Program-made: the position numbers and the translations under genes | Notes under the pieces: model-generated | The model's database searches: none | Seen by the model: the letters and a program-made list of their open reading frames with translations, nothing else | What the model was told of the DNA's origin: nothing | Part shown: positions 50,098 through 60,448 of the stretch, piece by piece | Layout of the letters: every line of letters starts with the position of its first letter | Numbering within the stretch: position 1 is the first letter of the stretch | From: Omphalotus guepiniiformis | Lineage: Eukaryota > Basidiomycota > Agaricomycetes > Agaricales > Omphalotaceae | Direction: 5' to 3' | Assembly (NCBI GenBank): GCA_028554645.1 | Contig: JAQOOI010000078.1 | Span: 558,001 to 622,000, forward strand | Length of the DNA stretch: 64,000 bases

Positions 50098-51145
50098 TGC
50101 TCCGCTCGTTCGCTCGCTTGTCTGCGATGTATCCTGGTATCATAGAGCGATTGGAACCCCACGCGACTCTCGTATTCCGAATTTTTGTTACAAGACGCTA
50201 GTGATCAGAAAATGGTACACCGGATTGAACTTAGCACACAGAAGGGTCAATATTGAGGGTGAGGGAGGGGGTATGTCAAGCGACGCCTCCAGGAGTATTC
50301 ATGACTATCTTGAGTTTGAGACGTATAAAGCATTACCTTACACGTATAGACGCGATACTTGAAGAACGCGTCCTTCGAGATTCCATGAGACAGAAGTCCG
50401 GGCAATCGAGGGTTCAGGAATGGCGCAGATTTCATTGGTTAAGGCCTTCTTGGCACACCTTCGACTCCAAAATTCGTACATATACAGCTGTGGGTGCACA
50501 GTCGACTCAGCGGCGTGGCGACGAAGTCGTCCGTTGGCATTCATCATATCAGCAATGAATGCGACGTGATACCGCCGCTTCATCTACCCTGCTACTCGCA
50601 ATTGGGGTATTTTTGAACCTTAGCACAACTCCTAGCCTGGTCCCTCCTGTAGCAGAGTATAACGTCAGTGTATGGGCCATGCCGACAAAAAATGTATAAA
50701 GGCGAACCTCCCGCCATGAGAATAAACAATCATTCATGAAGCATGACTTCTATTGCTTGTATGAGAAGGGTGTATGACGTCCCGACCCAACACTACGTTC
50801 TCGCATTTGACAGGACGGATTGGTAGAACTGTCGAAAGCCCGAAAAGTGAACCCGATGAAGATGCTGAAGCCCGACGTTCTATGCAAGAACGTGGGCAGG
50901 TATTGACGATACAGGATACATATCCAAGAATACAAAATCTATACACTCCTTCTGTTAGAGCAGAACGCTATTTGGTATGAACCATGGACTCACCTTCAAT
51001 AAAACATCCTGTCCCCCAAGCAATTCCCGTTACACAACGATTCATACAGTACTCGCGTGGTCGCGATACGGCGCTCCGAGTCGACGGTCCAGAGGTCTGG
51101 TCCAATTCGACGCTCGGCCGAGAGGTAAACTTCCTCGCACCACAG
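50098..51145. other. Intergenic; possible small gene at 50774-50980
   Basis: A TATAAA at 50695 lies ~75 bp upstream of an ATG opening a 68-codon frame (MTSRPNTTFSHLTGRIGRT...) that is charged and Pro/Arg-rich. I recognise no family, and the frame could be the first exon of something small or chance. The rest shows no feature. Confidence 0.3.
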
Positions 51146-51570
51146 CTAGTGATCCTGGGGTCAGGTTCACACAGCAAAGGCTTGAAGCGAGCTTAAGACT
51201 AAGACTCCGATCATCCAAAAAGGTTCCTCGCAGTCGATGCTCCCGAGGTCGGGTTCACGCGACCGGTCTTCAGAACGTCGTCAAGCCCCCAGATCCAACA
51301 AATTCCCTAAAGACATGCCTGGCGATCCTGGGGTCAGGTTCACGCAAACACCCTTCAAGACATAAAAACGCCCCCAATCCCAAAAGCTTTCCGCAACTGG
51401 TGATCCTGAGGTCAGGTTCACGCAGGCACTCCTCAAAAGTAGTAATCCTCCAATTCTGAGTAGATCCCTCCGTAAGGTCAGTGATCCTGGGGTCAGGTTC
51501 ACGCAACTTGTTGTCGGGAATCATCGTCTGCTAGCACACAACCAATCGCTCCTGGGGTCAGGTTCGATAG
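51146..51570. repeat. Six copies of a ~25-bp core at ~80-bp spacing
   Basis: The core GATCCTGGGGTCAGGTTCACGCA recurs at about 51151, 51236 (diverged: GCTCCCGAGGTCGGGTTCACGC), 51324, 51402, 51483 and 51547. Intervals are 85, 88, 78, 81 and 64 bp. The spacers share little with each other apart from C- and A-rich runs. It may be an old tandem array whose spacers decayed, or a series of binding sites. Confidence 0.75.
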
Positions 51571-52209
51571 TAACGGCTAGCTGCAAGTAACTCTCATGAG
51601 CAGAAAGACTCGGGGCCCTCGAGTCCACTGACATAGAGGCTTAGCGGCTTTTCGCAGACGATGTGGAGATGGAGGTAAGAAGGAGAGATGTTGCGTCGGA
51701 TTCTGCGTTCACGTCAACAAAGTCACGTGAGAAGCGCGGCCCGGGCGCTGGTCAAAGCTGAATCTATGCGACTCAACGCTATTGATCATGATAACCTTTT
51801 CTATTACTCCAAAGAACCTGTTTTATATCCTGATATATGTACCTATATGCGCTATAACCTACACCGATTTATTTCTTACCTTCGATTCTCATCGTGACTA
51901 TGAGGTTTGAAGCCTGAACTTGGGCCTACGATCTACTAACTTAGCTCATAGTATTTCACTTCTGTCATCATGAAGGATTTTCTACATATGTATTTACTTA
52001 TTACACAAGCTTTTTTCAGGATTCTCTGCTTCATCATGGACTCCGATCGGTATACTACATAGTTGTGTTCAATGTTGTTACAGGGCTACCGCACGTAAAA
52101 GAGATCATAAGTTTTTTCATAACATTTTCAAGCCCACTGAGATTTGTTAGGAAACCACAGCCAACAACTCAAAAATTCTCACTTGTTACCCCCGACACCT
52201 TGGCGGCAT
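51571..52209. other. Intergenic, no gene recognised
   Basis: AT-rich sequence 3' of the F-box gene at 52210-53928. One 69-codon plus frame (51688-51897) has no recognisable feature. Confidence 0.4.
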
Positions 52210-53928
52210 TCATCCATCAATGGTATAGTTTGATGCCTTCCACCTAAGACCTTTGAAACGATCTTCGTTGAACTGATCAAATGCGCTGATGTTTCTGGGT
52301 TGAGACTCTGATTCTGAGCTTCGCCCCAACTCAATTAGCCGGAGACGAGAGATATTCCCTCCGCTCAGACCACTCGCCGTCCATCTAGACTCAACCATAT
52401 TGACGAATATGGCTACATCAAAGGACATGCTTCCACAAAGACACATAGCTTCTAGCTTCGGTAGACAAGGCCAATTGTCCCGAACTGTAAGCTCGGCAAT
52501 ACCTACATTGGTCAAGCCTTGGATCTCCTTGAGTTCAATGGCGACTAGAGAGGAATTATTGGTCAAGAGGATAAAATCATCCTCTGAGATCTTTGTGTCC
52601 AACAATGTCAACCTCGTAAGTGGACAGTGGGAGCGAGTGACAAGCGACTGGATGGAACCAGGACTTCCTTTGCTCACGCTCAGAACATCAAGCCTTGGCA
52701 GCAATAGCATCGTCAGGAGCTCATCAGCTGTGACCACCCCAGTAAAGGAACTATCAGACTGCAGTTCAAAGTGGTTTACGCGTGGGAGGGGTAGAGGAGC
52801 CGCCACCTGAAAACCATCGCTTCGGTACAATGAAACCGACTTCATGATGAGCTTAACCAATCCTTTCATCTCACCCAAGCACCCGAGAAATTGTGAGAGG
52901 TCCAGACGTGTTCGTTCAATTTTTAGACTGGTGAATTGTCGAAAGGGCAGGTCACTAGTAGTTAAGAAACTGTTGACCGAAGATCCGCGCAGAACAAGCT
53001 CGCGAATGCTACAAGGTTGTTCAAATATATCGCAACGCTCATCCGTGGACGTACTCTCGTTGAAAATGATAGAGAGGACTCGAAGAGAAGACATGTAAGG
53101 CTTGATAGAGGAGAAGCACTGCTGTATCACGTAGGGGCTCATACCTGACAGGTAAAGTGAGCACCAACGAGATACAGATAGCGAGAGGACGTTGACAAAG
53201 GAGTGAGTGGTATTAATATGTTGCCAGCGGCCGTGGTGGTTTGGGTCATGGTAATGATATGATCGGTGATAATCGCTATCCTCCACAGGCGATATACTGA
53301 CGTAGAGGGGAAGAGACTGCGAACGACCAATGTACTTCTCCAACAAAAACGTGCGCCAAGAAAGGCAATGGCTGGATTTATCAAGCTCCAGTCGAATATC
53401 CGTCCAAAATTGAGGATTTGTGAGTATTACGGACCTCCATCGATGACATACATACCCCAATACCCAGTGCGCTCCCTTGATATCAAGCGAACTTCTAACA
53501 AGATTGTCGCTCTGATAAGGGGTTGTCCCTACAGAAGTGCCTTCATTCCCAAGAAGACGGCGGTCATCAACCTGAATCGCTGCTACCTCTTCTGCTATGC
53601 AACATTCAAAAATGCTTTCCAGCACTTCTACGGGAGTTCGCCTGATAGGGTGAAGCACATTTCTCCCATTCCTAATATGTTCTTTGAGCCTCTTCCTTTC
53701 AGCCTCCATAGACGCCAGAGATTTCTTGAGCTTGGTGATGCTATTCTCGACGTATCGCAGCCGATTGTTTGCACCAGTCAAGTAAGATCTAATCGGATCA
53801 GTTTCGCCCTCGAGAGGAGCTTCATTCGAATTTAGAAGCTCGTCGATGCGAGATCCTACTGAATGTAATTGCCACGAATCCTGGCTCGGAATACCCACTT
53901 GACAGTTTGTGCATAAGACTAGGACCAT
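52210..53928 (-). CDS. F-box-like / LRR-type protein (Agaricomycete family), copy A
   Basis: A single-exon frame of 572 residues. It opens LCTNCQVGIPS, followed by a predicted coiled coil (~44-90, IRSYLTGANNRLRYVENSITKLKKSL) and an F-box-like segment HPIRRTPVEVLESIFECC (93-110). WVLGYVCHRWRSVILTNPQFWTDI is the usual post-F-box 'CRxWR...PxLW' block, and irregular leucine-rich repeats run to the C-terminus. Such proteins are thought to act as substrate adaptors of SCF ubiquitin ligases; the substrate is unknown. It is the paralog of the gene at 56169-57890 (same order, same length), and the two flank a UCH37 gene. Confidence 0.85.
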   Translation of the reverse strand: MVLVLCTNCQVGIPSQDSWQLHSVGSRIDELLNSNEAPLEGETDPIRSYLTGANNRLRYVENSITKLKKSLASMEAERKRLKEHIRNGRNVLHPIRRTPVEVLESIFECCIAEEVAAIQVDDRRLLGNEGTSVGTTPYQSDNLVRSSLDIKGAHWVLGYVCHRWRSVILTNPQFWTDIRLELDKSSHCLSWRTFLLEKYIGRSQSLPLYVSISPVEDSDYHRSYHYHDPNHHGRWQHINTTHSFVNVLSLSVSRWCSLYLSGMSPYVIQQCFSSIKPYMSSLRVLSIIFNESTSTDERCDIFEQPCSIRELVLRGSSVNSFLTTSDLPFRQFTSLKIERTRLDLSQFLGCLGEMKGLVKLIMKSVSLYRSDGFQVAAPLPLPRVNHFELQSDSSFTGVVTADELLTMLLLPRLDVLSVSKGSPGSIQSLVTRSHCPLTRLTLLDTKISEDDFILLTNNSSLVAIELKEIQGLTNVGIAELTVRDNWPCLPKLEAMCLCGSMSFDVAIFVNMVESRWTASGLSGGNISRLRLIELGRSSESESQPRNISAFDQFNEDRFKGLRWKASNYTIDG

Positions 53929-54193
53929 GATTCTGCATTAGGCGTCTCGATCAGCAGAGCAGAAGGCGATCCGAATGCACCTGAATACCTTTGAGCTTCT
54001 TTTAGAGGAGAACTACAACCGAGCGAAGCAAGGAAAGCTTCAGTAACGTGCTCAGCCTGCTATGAATGAGAAGTTTTGTGTTATCCTAAGGAATGAGGGA
54101 GAGGGAGAAGAACAGCGTTGAACACTGATTAAGCGCTGCCTGCAGGCTATAGGCTAGACCTAGGCGTCTATGCGTGCGCTTATTGACACGCCA

Positions 54194-55982
54194 ATGGCCT
54201 CAAACTCTGGCAACGAGGAGTCTCCGATAGACCTCATCGGCGGTCCTTTCGCAGTCATTGAATCTGATCCAGGTTTATATTCCGGCTCAAATTAACCTTC
54301 TGAACCTTTCTAAGGTCCTTTTCAGGCGTTTTCACGTCTCTCACTCGAAGATTAGGGATCAAGAACGTTGAACTTGTGGAGCTGTACGATATTGAACCCT
54401 GGGCTGTCGATCATCTCAGTCCTCATGGACTGATATTTTGCTTTCACTGGCGCAAAGACTCGCATAGACCCGCTGACTTTGAGGACCCAGCCGCGGAACG
54501 TGTTTGGTTCGCGAACCAGCTCAGCGACGATGCCTGCGCATCCCAAGCAATATTGAACGTGGTTCTCAATTGCCCAACTCTTGATATTGGAGAAGAACTT
54601 GGAGCTTTTAAAGAAGAAACGAAAGAGATGTCGCCTGTGGTGAGTTTTGCTATACTCCTTTATGCTCTTCGAAAGTCGTTTTGATCTCGCTATAGATGAA
54701 AGGCCTTGCAGTCTCGAACTCTCGACTTATCCGTCAAACGCATAACTCTTTAGCTCGGTGCGAATACATATCATGTCACAGACATCCCTCTTATGCGTCC
54801 CCAGACCTGCAGACCTACGTGGTTCCTTGAACACCATATCAATCACCACTCTCGAAGCGCATGCGGCTTTACAGAAAGCTGAAAAACAAAAAGCCAAGTC
54901 GGCCTCTGCGAAACAACCACCGCGAAAGCGTGCACGAACGAACCCCAAAGCTTCCCTTTCCCAATCCAAGTCAAAAGAAGTCGTAGCCGAAGACAACGAA
55001 AATGAAGAGACCTATCACTTTATAGGATATGTACCTGCGCATGGGAAAGTATGGGAATTGGACGGGCTCAAATCTGGTCCTCTCGAAGTAGGTGAACTGC
55101 CCACTCACGGGACGTCGTCAACCTCCACGGAGGGTTGGATGGACGTTGCACGGCCAGCTCTACGCTTGAAGATGGCAAAGTATGGCGGCGGAATGGAGGA
55201 AGGAAATGACCTAAATATACGCTTCAGTCTTCTTGCGATCGTCGACGGGTGCTACGAGAAGGCGAACGACGAATGGCAGTATTGGTGTCGCGAAAGGAGA
55301 TCAATCGAGAGAAGACTTGATGAAACAAACCCTGGTTGGAAGTCACAGGCAAGAACGACTGCAACATCTTCTCATATTCGTTTACTAAATTCTCTTATAC
55401 TCTTCAGGTGGATCCAGAACTTATCAATGCCTCCGCACACGCCTTCACGATACCGAGAACGACAAACACCACCTTCTCTCCGACCTTTGCTTTCCGACGC
55501 AACGACCGTGACGTTCAAATATTCTCAATGTCTTACGACGTGCTACTGAGAGCCTGGGAGGATGCCGTCCGAGGAGCAATGAGAACTAAGATTGAAGTAG
55601 AAGATGAATTGTCCAAGGCGAAGAGAGATTGGGTGAGTAAAGCTCGGTTTTGTACTGTCCACAGCGAGTATTTACGATCCGTTAGGCCGACCATGTCAAG
55701 CGTACACATGATTACGAGCCATTTTTCTCCACTTTCGTGAAATGCCTGCATTCAGAAGGACTTCTTGGTCCCTTACTTGAATCAGTCTCAGGTCGGGACA
55801 GGTCCTCAGGGAAGCAGCAGAGCAAGTCCAATGGGTTAAAAGGCAAGGGAAGAGGGAATAATAAGCAAGAGAGTAAAGTCGCTCCGTCACTGGAGGATGA
55901 GCTGCAGTATATCGAGGATTCTCCAGACGAGGTTGAAGACGATGGTGATGACGAGTGGAAGCCCGGCACGACTAGGAGATGA
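54194..55982 (+). CDS. Ubiquitin C-terminal hydrolase UCH37/UCHL5-like
   Basis: The start at 54194 (MASNSGNEESPIDLIGG) is ~265 bp from the divergent F-box gene. Exons give FAVIESDPGVFTSLTRRLGI, ELVELYDIEPWAVDHLSPHG and IFCFHWRKDS. The active-site block NQLSDDACASQAILN holds the oxyanion Gln and nucleophile Cys. YHFIGYVPAHGKVWELDGL holds the catalytic His and Asp, and RFSLLAIV follows. A C-terminal helical ULD-like tail ends acidic (EDSPDEVEDDGDDEW). A Lys/Arg-rich insert of ~45 residues between RPADLRGSLNTIS and the His block is a probable active-site-crossover extension. UCH37 trims ubiquitin chains at the 19S proteasome and in INO80 complexes. The catalytic residues are complete. Confidence 0.92.
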
Positions 55983-56168
55983 ATAGGCCTCAATTTCTTT
56001 CTGTAGTTTCGACCCTTGCTCCTGCACGGTTTTGCTGTATCTAGATTCTGTAACTGATGTACATTTGTATTCGTACCGCATTCTTTACCATAGCCAGAAC
56101 TATCTGAAAATGAGAAGTCTCCACAATCGGCACAATCTATCTTGTTACGTAGTATGACCAAGGTGAAC

Positions 56169-57890
56169 CTATGAACCCGTTATTTGTAAAATCCATCGCT
56201 TCTCAATGATATGACAACTTGTCATTGAAAAAGACTTTTTCCCTTTCTTGACGCTTCTCACGGCCTTAGGCGGAGCAGTGTCTAGTATAATTTCAAATGC
56301 CTTCCACTCCAGGCCACATACGTTGAAACGATCAAATAAAACGAGACCAGGCGGTTCAAAGTCTTGGTCTCGGACAAGTTCAATCTTCCGAGGACGCACA
56401 ACGTCGTTCCCTCCACTCCCTGCCTTCCATCGAGATTCGACCATCTCGACAAAGACTTGTGCGCTGAACGACAGATTGCCTCCGAGACGTATAGTTTCCA
56501 GTTTCGGAAGATAGGGAGTACAGTCTTCGTGAATGACAAGTTGTTCGATGGCCCTATCAGTCAAATCTTGTATGTTCTCAAGGTCAATAGTCGCCAAGGA
56601 TGGCTGATTCGTGATGAGATAGATGAAGTCTTCCTCAGAGATTGGGGTGTCTGTTATCAGCGTCGACAGCCTTGGGGGTGGGGAGCTCAGACAGGATTTG
56701 ATAGTTTCAAAACTGGCCACGGCTTTATTCACAATCAAGACCTTGAGTCTTGGGAGCGAGCACGAGGCGAGAAGCTGATCGGCTGAGTTGACTGGGGCAG
56801 AGGCAGGAAACATCAAAGAAGTGCCCACCATTGCCTGGCTGACCACAGGGAGAAGTAGACCTCTGATCTCCAGGTGTCGCAGACAAGGTAGGATTAATGG
56901 AGCCTTTAGGGCAACTTCTCCAGTACTGGTATAACTGGGACTAATCACGATGAGCTTTTCAAGCCGTTGCATCTGTCCCAGGTAGTCAGCAAGCCGTGAG
57001 ACGTCCAGCTGATCGATCGTTTCCAGCTGCAGGGTAGTGAGTTGCCGGCAGGGCACGCGAATTGAAGAGAGTTCGTTAAACGATTGTCGAAAGACTACCT
57101 CGCGCAAAGCAGGGAGGCCCTGGAAGACATCGCACTGGCCCTGGTTCCAGGAGCCTGAAACCGATAAGAATCGGAGAGAAACCAAGAGAGGCTTCATGGA
57201 GCAAAAAGAGTTTTGTATCGTCTGTGATTTCATCCCTACTAAGAATAATGAACTCCAGCGATGCGCTGTCGGGAACAGCACACTGATATACGGATGAGTT
57301 TCGTTCACTTCGTCTGAAAGGCTGACGGTAAGAGGAAGAGACTGTGAACGACCGATATACATCCCTAATAAACTCAATTTTGGCCATGAGAGTGCACCAT
57401 AGCGGACCTTGAGTTGGATATCGGTCCACAATTGAGGGGATGAGAGCATGATAAATCTCCACTGACGACACACATGACCCAATACCCAGCGCATTCCCTT
57501 GATATCAAGAGGACTGAAGCTTGGGTTGGCATCTTGCACCGTCTCTATGCACAGGCTGAAAATCCGGGCCAAGGTCTCAACGGGTGTCCGTCGTATGGGG
57601 TGCAGGACAGTAGTTCTATCGTAGATGTAATCTTCCAGGAGCTGCTGTTCATTTTTCAAGGATTCCAGGGCCTCTTCGAACTTGGCAATACTATCCTGGA
57701 CATATTGAAGACGGGGCTGCGCATTGATCAAGGACGACCTAATGAGATCGGCTTCACCGTCTTGGCTAGGAGCATCGTTGCAAGTTCGTAGTTCAACCAC
57801 GCGTGAATCCAACAAAGGCGACTCCCCAACATGATTGCTAGGAATGTTCGTTTGGCAACTCGTACATAGGTTGTTCATCGTTTCTGTCAA
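56169..57890 (-). CDS. F-box-like / LRR-type protein (Agaricomycete family), copy B
   Basis: A single-exon frame of 573 residues with the same plan as copy A: LCTSCQTNIPS, an acidic linker, a coiled coil (~50-90), F-box-like HPIRRTPVETLARIFSLC (97-114), WVLGHVCRQWRFIMLSSPQLW, then leucine-rich repeats with LEKLIVISP and LPKLETIRLGG type segments. It probably arose with copy A by an old local duplication, since sequence identity is clearly lower than between the DUF3638 copies. Probable SCF adaptor, substrate unknown. The C-terminus ends ~190 bp from the convergent UCH37 stop. Confidence 0.85.
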   Translation of the reverse strand: MTETMNNLCTSCQTNIPSNHVGESPLLDSRVVELRTCNDAPSQDGEADLIRSSLINAQPRLQYVQDSIAKFEEALESLKNEQQLLEDYIYDRTTVLHPIRRTPVETLARIFSLCIETVQDANPSFSPLDIKGMRWVLGHVCRQWRFIMLSSPQLWTDIQLKVRYGALSWPKLSLLGMYIGRSQSLPLTVSLSDEVNETHPYISVLFPTAHRWSSLFLVGMKSQTIQNSFCSMKPLLVSLRFLSVSGSWNQGQCDVFQGLPALREVVFRQSFNELSSIRVPCRQLTTLQLETIDQLDVSRLADYLGQMQRLEKLIVISPSYTSTGEVALKAPLILPCLRHLEIRGLLLPVVSQAMVGTSLMFPASAPVNSADQLLASCSLPRLKVLIVNKAVASFETIKSCLSSPPPRLSTLITDTPISEEDFIYLITNQPSLATIDLENIQDLTDRAIEQLVIHEDCTPYLPKLETIRLGGNLSFSAQVFVEMVESRWKAGSGGNDVVRPRKIELVRDQDFEPPGLVLFDRFNVCGLEWKAFEIILDTAPPKAVRSVKKGKKSFSMTSCHIIEKRWILQITGS

Positions 57891-58423
57891 GTGAATGAAT
57901 TGAAATTATAACGAGTACTTTGAGAGATGAAATGCACAACGTACTAGATGGCTGTAGTTGCGAGGAGCAATAAGTGAATGGCTAAAAAGATTTCTGTGTG
58001 AACGTTGCAATTGAGAGAGATTTGAGCGGGGATGCGTTGGCCTCATGCAAGACACGCGTGAAAACCTTAAGGTGTCTAGCCAGGCCTACATGCAAATAAG
58101 ATGATTCGATCTATACTTGCCATCCGAAGCACATTCTGTGACGAGTAACAGAACAACGGATGACGGTGGACAGCCAATCGCCGAGTGAGCCCAACAAGAA
58201 TCTGTTGCCGGTCGATGTATATCTCAGTCTTCATGACTGTAAGCTTGCGTGAGTATCATTCCATCACCGTCAGTACACACCTCACGGTGAGACAGGAAAA
58301 CGACGTTTATTACAGCGCCCCCCTGAAACATTACGAAGATAATGAGCGTCGTTAATGAGGATGGGTCGCCCGAAGCAGAAAATAAATCTCTATAGAGCCC
58401 GAACACTTCCACTGGCCCCCCAT
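57891..58423. other. Intergenic, no gene recognised
   Basis: This 530-bp stretch holds the promoter side of the F-box gene copy B and the 3' flank of the aminotransferase. Nothing else supported. Confidence 0.4.
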
Positions 58424-59950
58424 TTACTCGCAGGGCACACTCCAATCCTCCCAAGCGATTCTGCCTTCCTGTATGTCCACAATCCTTTGCCATAACGCTT
58501 TTCCGATAGGACCGTACCCACCATCATAGTCCGGAAGTTGAAGAGTTTTTCCCTCGAATCCGATCTTGCCGACGGGAGAAACTATGACAGCGGTGCCTAC
58601 ACCGAAGGCTTCAAGGAGTTTGCCAGCTGCTTGCCATGCATAGAGATCAGCCATCGTGAACGGTTTCTCTGACACGTGTAGGCGTTGTGAAGCAGGAATG
58701 TTGGGTAACGTTATTCTTCCATCGGAGTGAGCCTTCGCTAGGTTAAGGACGGAGTCACGGGTGACACCAGGAAGGATGGTTCCATCCAACGGTGGGGTAA
58801 CCAGCTCGACGTCTATAAAAGAACATAACTTTGAATAGTCGTTTGACCAAGAAAGGATGAAAGCCACAAACCAGTATCTTGCTTGATGACTACAAAGAAA
58901 TTCATAGCACCAGCTTCCATTACTTTTGCCTCTTCCCCCAAGAGCCAGAGAATCTGGTCATAACCCTGCTTCGCCGCTACTCTCTGTGGAAGAAACCCAG
59001 GGGTGTAATTTCCTGCAATCTTATGCCCGCCTGTACCACCAGGCCATGCACGAACGTTTTCGCTGACGGCTAGGAGAGAGATAGGTTTAGGTCCGGTGCG
59101 GAAGTAGGGTCCTGTCGGAGAAAGAATGACGTAGAGTAAAGCATGGTCCGATGCACGTACACCGAGACCTAAATGCAAAATGAGTACGGAATTTTGTATG
59201 ACAGGAGAGTGAAGTTATACCTGCGCGAGTTCCAATGATGGTAGGTCGGACATAAAGGCTATATCCTTGAAGGGTAGGTATCCAACGGCGTTCGATGAGG
59301 ACAAGCTTTTTGATGAGGGTCAAAAGAGCGGCGGAGTTGAACGGCTGGGAAATGTATTCAGAGAAGAGTGTTACTGGTAGCGGTTTTGACTCACCGGAAG
59401 AGCTACACGCTCTACGGAACCTTCAAGTCGTGCCATGTTCTTGTCAGGTCGGAATAACCTAGGTATACCATCTGGTCCCATGTATGCCTGACGTCCAAAG
59501 AAAATTAAATTCACATGAACGCCAAAGACAGACTGACGACTGCGCACCTTCATTCCTTCGAATACATTCGTTGCATATTGGAAGCAACTACTACAAGGGT
59601 CGAGAGAGAAGGGACCGTATGGCTTGATTTCCGGCGCACACCAACCAGTTGTGGGATCAAAACTTGCAACGAGCATGTGGTCGGTTGTCGTCTTTACTTG
59701 GCCAGTCAGTCAAGAAAGTTGCAAGCCAACGCAGAAGAGGATTCACCTCTCCAAAGACCAGACTCTCCGGAGCAGGTACTGGCTTCAAAGTATTACTAAG
59801 GTTGATCTTCAAGTTTGAAGCCTAGATTGGAGATCAAACGTACATCAGTCATTGACTGTTCACAGGAATGAATCAAAAACATACATCAAGGTCTGGCAAG
59901 ATTGATATACCCTCCAAATGACCATTTCCTACGGATTGCCACTCAGACAT
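58424..59950 (-). CDS. Branched-chain amino-acid aminotransferase
   Basis: About six exons. It starts MSEWQSVGNGHLEGISILPD at 59950 and continues NLSNTLKPVPAPESLVFGE, DHMLVASFDPTTGWCAPEI, YGPFSLDPCSSCFQYATNVFEGMK, RLFRPDKNMARL and YSLYVRPTIIGTRAG. YVILSPTGPYFRTG follows. WPGGTGGHKIAGNYTPG includes the PLP Schiff-base Lys, and ILPGVTRDSVL and FGVGTAVIVSPVGKIGF follow. It ends DWSVPCE. The family interconverts Leu/Ile/Val with their 2-oxo acids using 2-oxoglutarate/Glu. There is no clear mitochondrial presequence, so cytosolic location is favoured but not certain. Length ~390 residues, normal. Confidence 0.93.
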
Positions 59951-60448
59951 CTTCAAGAAGAAAGAGGCGGAAAGAAGGGAAAAAAGTTGAAAGCAACGAT
60001 GGAGCACAATCTCGAGTCATTTTTCAACGAAGACGTTTATTTATTATCGGCCGAACAAATAACATATCATATATATTACGTATGTGTCATCCGCTGGAAT
60101 TCCGTGTTAATAACATTCAAATCGCTTTCGGGAAATAGTGATCACGTACTACGCATGGGTTCTTCCAACACCGTTCGACATCCGATAAAGCTACCTTGTA
60201 CTTCTGACCTGCGCGTATCCGATGAAACTACGAGTCGTATGACAAGAGTATTCAGCATGTTCTGATCCAGAAGCGTTGCGTTTGAGAGGTGAGCGGTGCT
60301 GCGATATTATTGATAGGAAGGAATTTGATGTGATGATGGATCTGTTTTCGGGGTGGGTGTCCATTCACATCTATGTTCATGCAAGAAAGTGATATTTTTT
60401 ATGATTCAACAAGCAAACGTTCCAGCGTCGATGGCAAAGACACATCCC
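59951..60448. other. Intergenic, no gene recognised
   Basis: This is the promoter side of the aminotransferase and the 3' flank of the F-box/propeller gene. It is A-rich around 59960-60000, with no other feature. Confidence 0.4.

Noticed and set aside
50774..50980. 68-codon frame preceded by a TATA-like box as a gene
   Set aside because: Too short, no recognised family and no clear splice continuation; kept only as a note in the intergenic entry.
51146..51570. CRISPR array
   Set aside because: The genome is clearly a basidiomycete's; cores vary in sequence and spacing and no cas genes are present. Treated as a degenerate repeat field.
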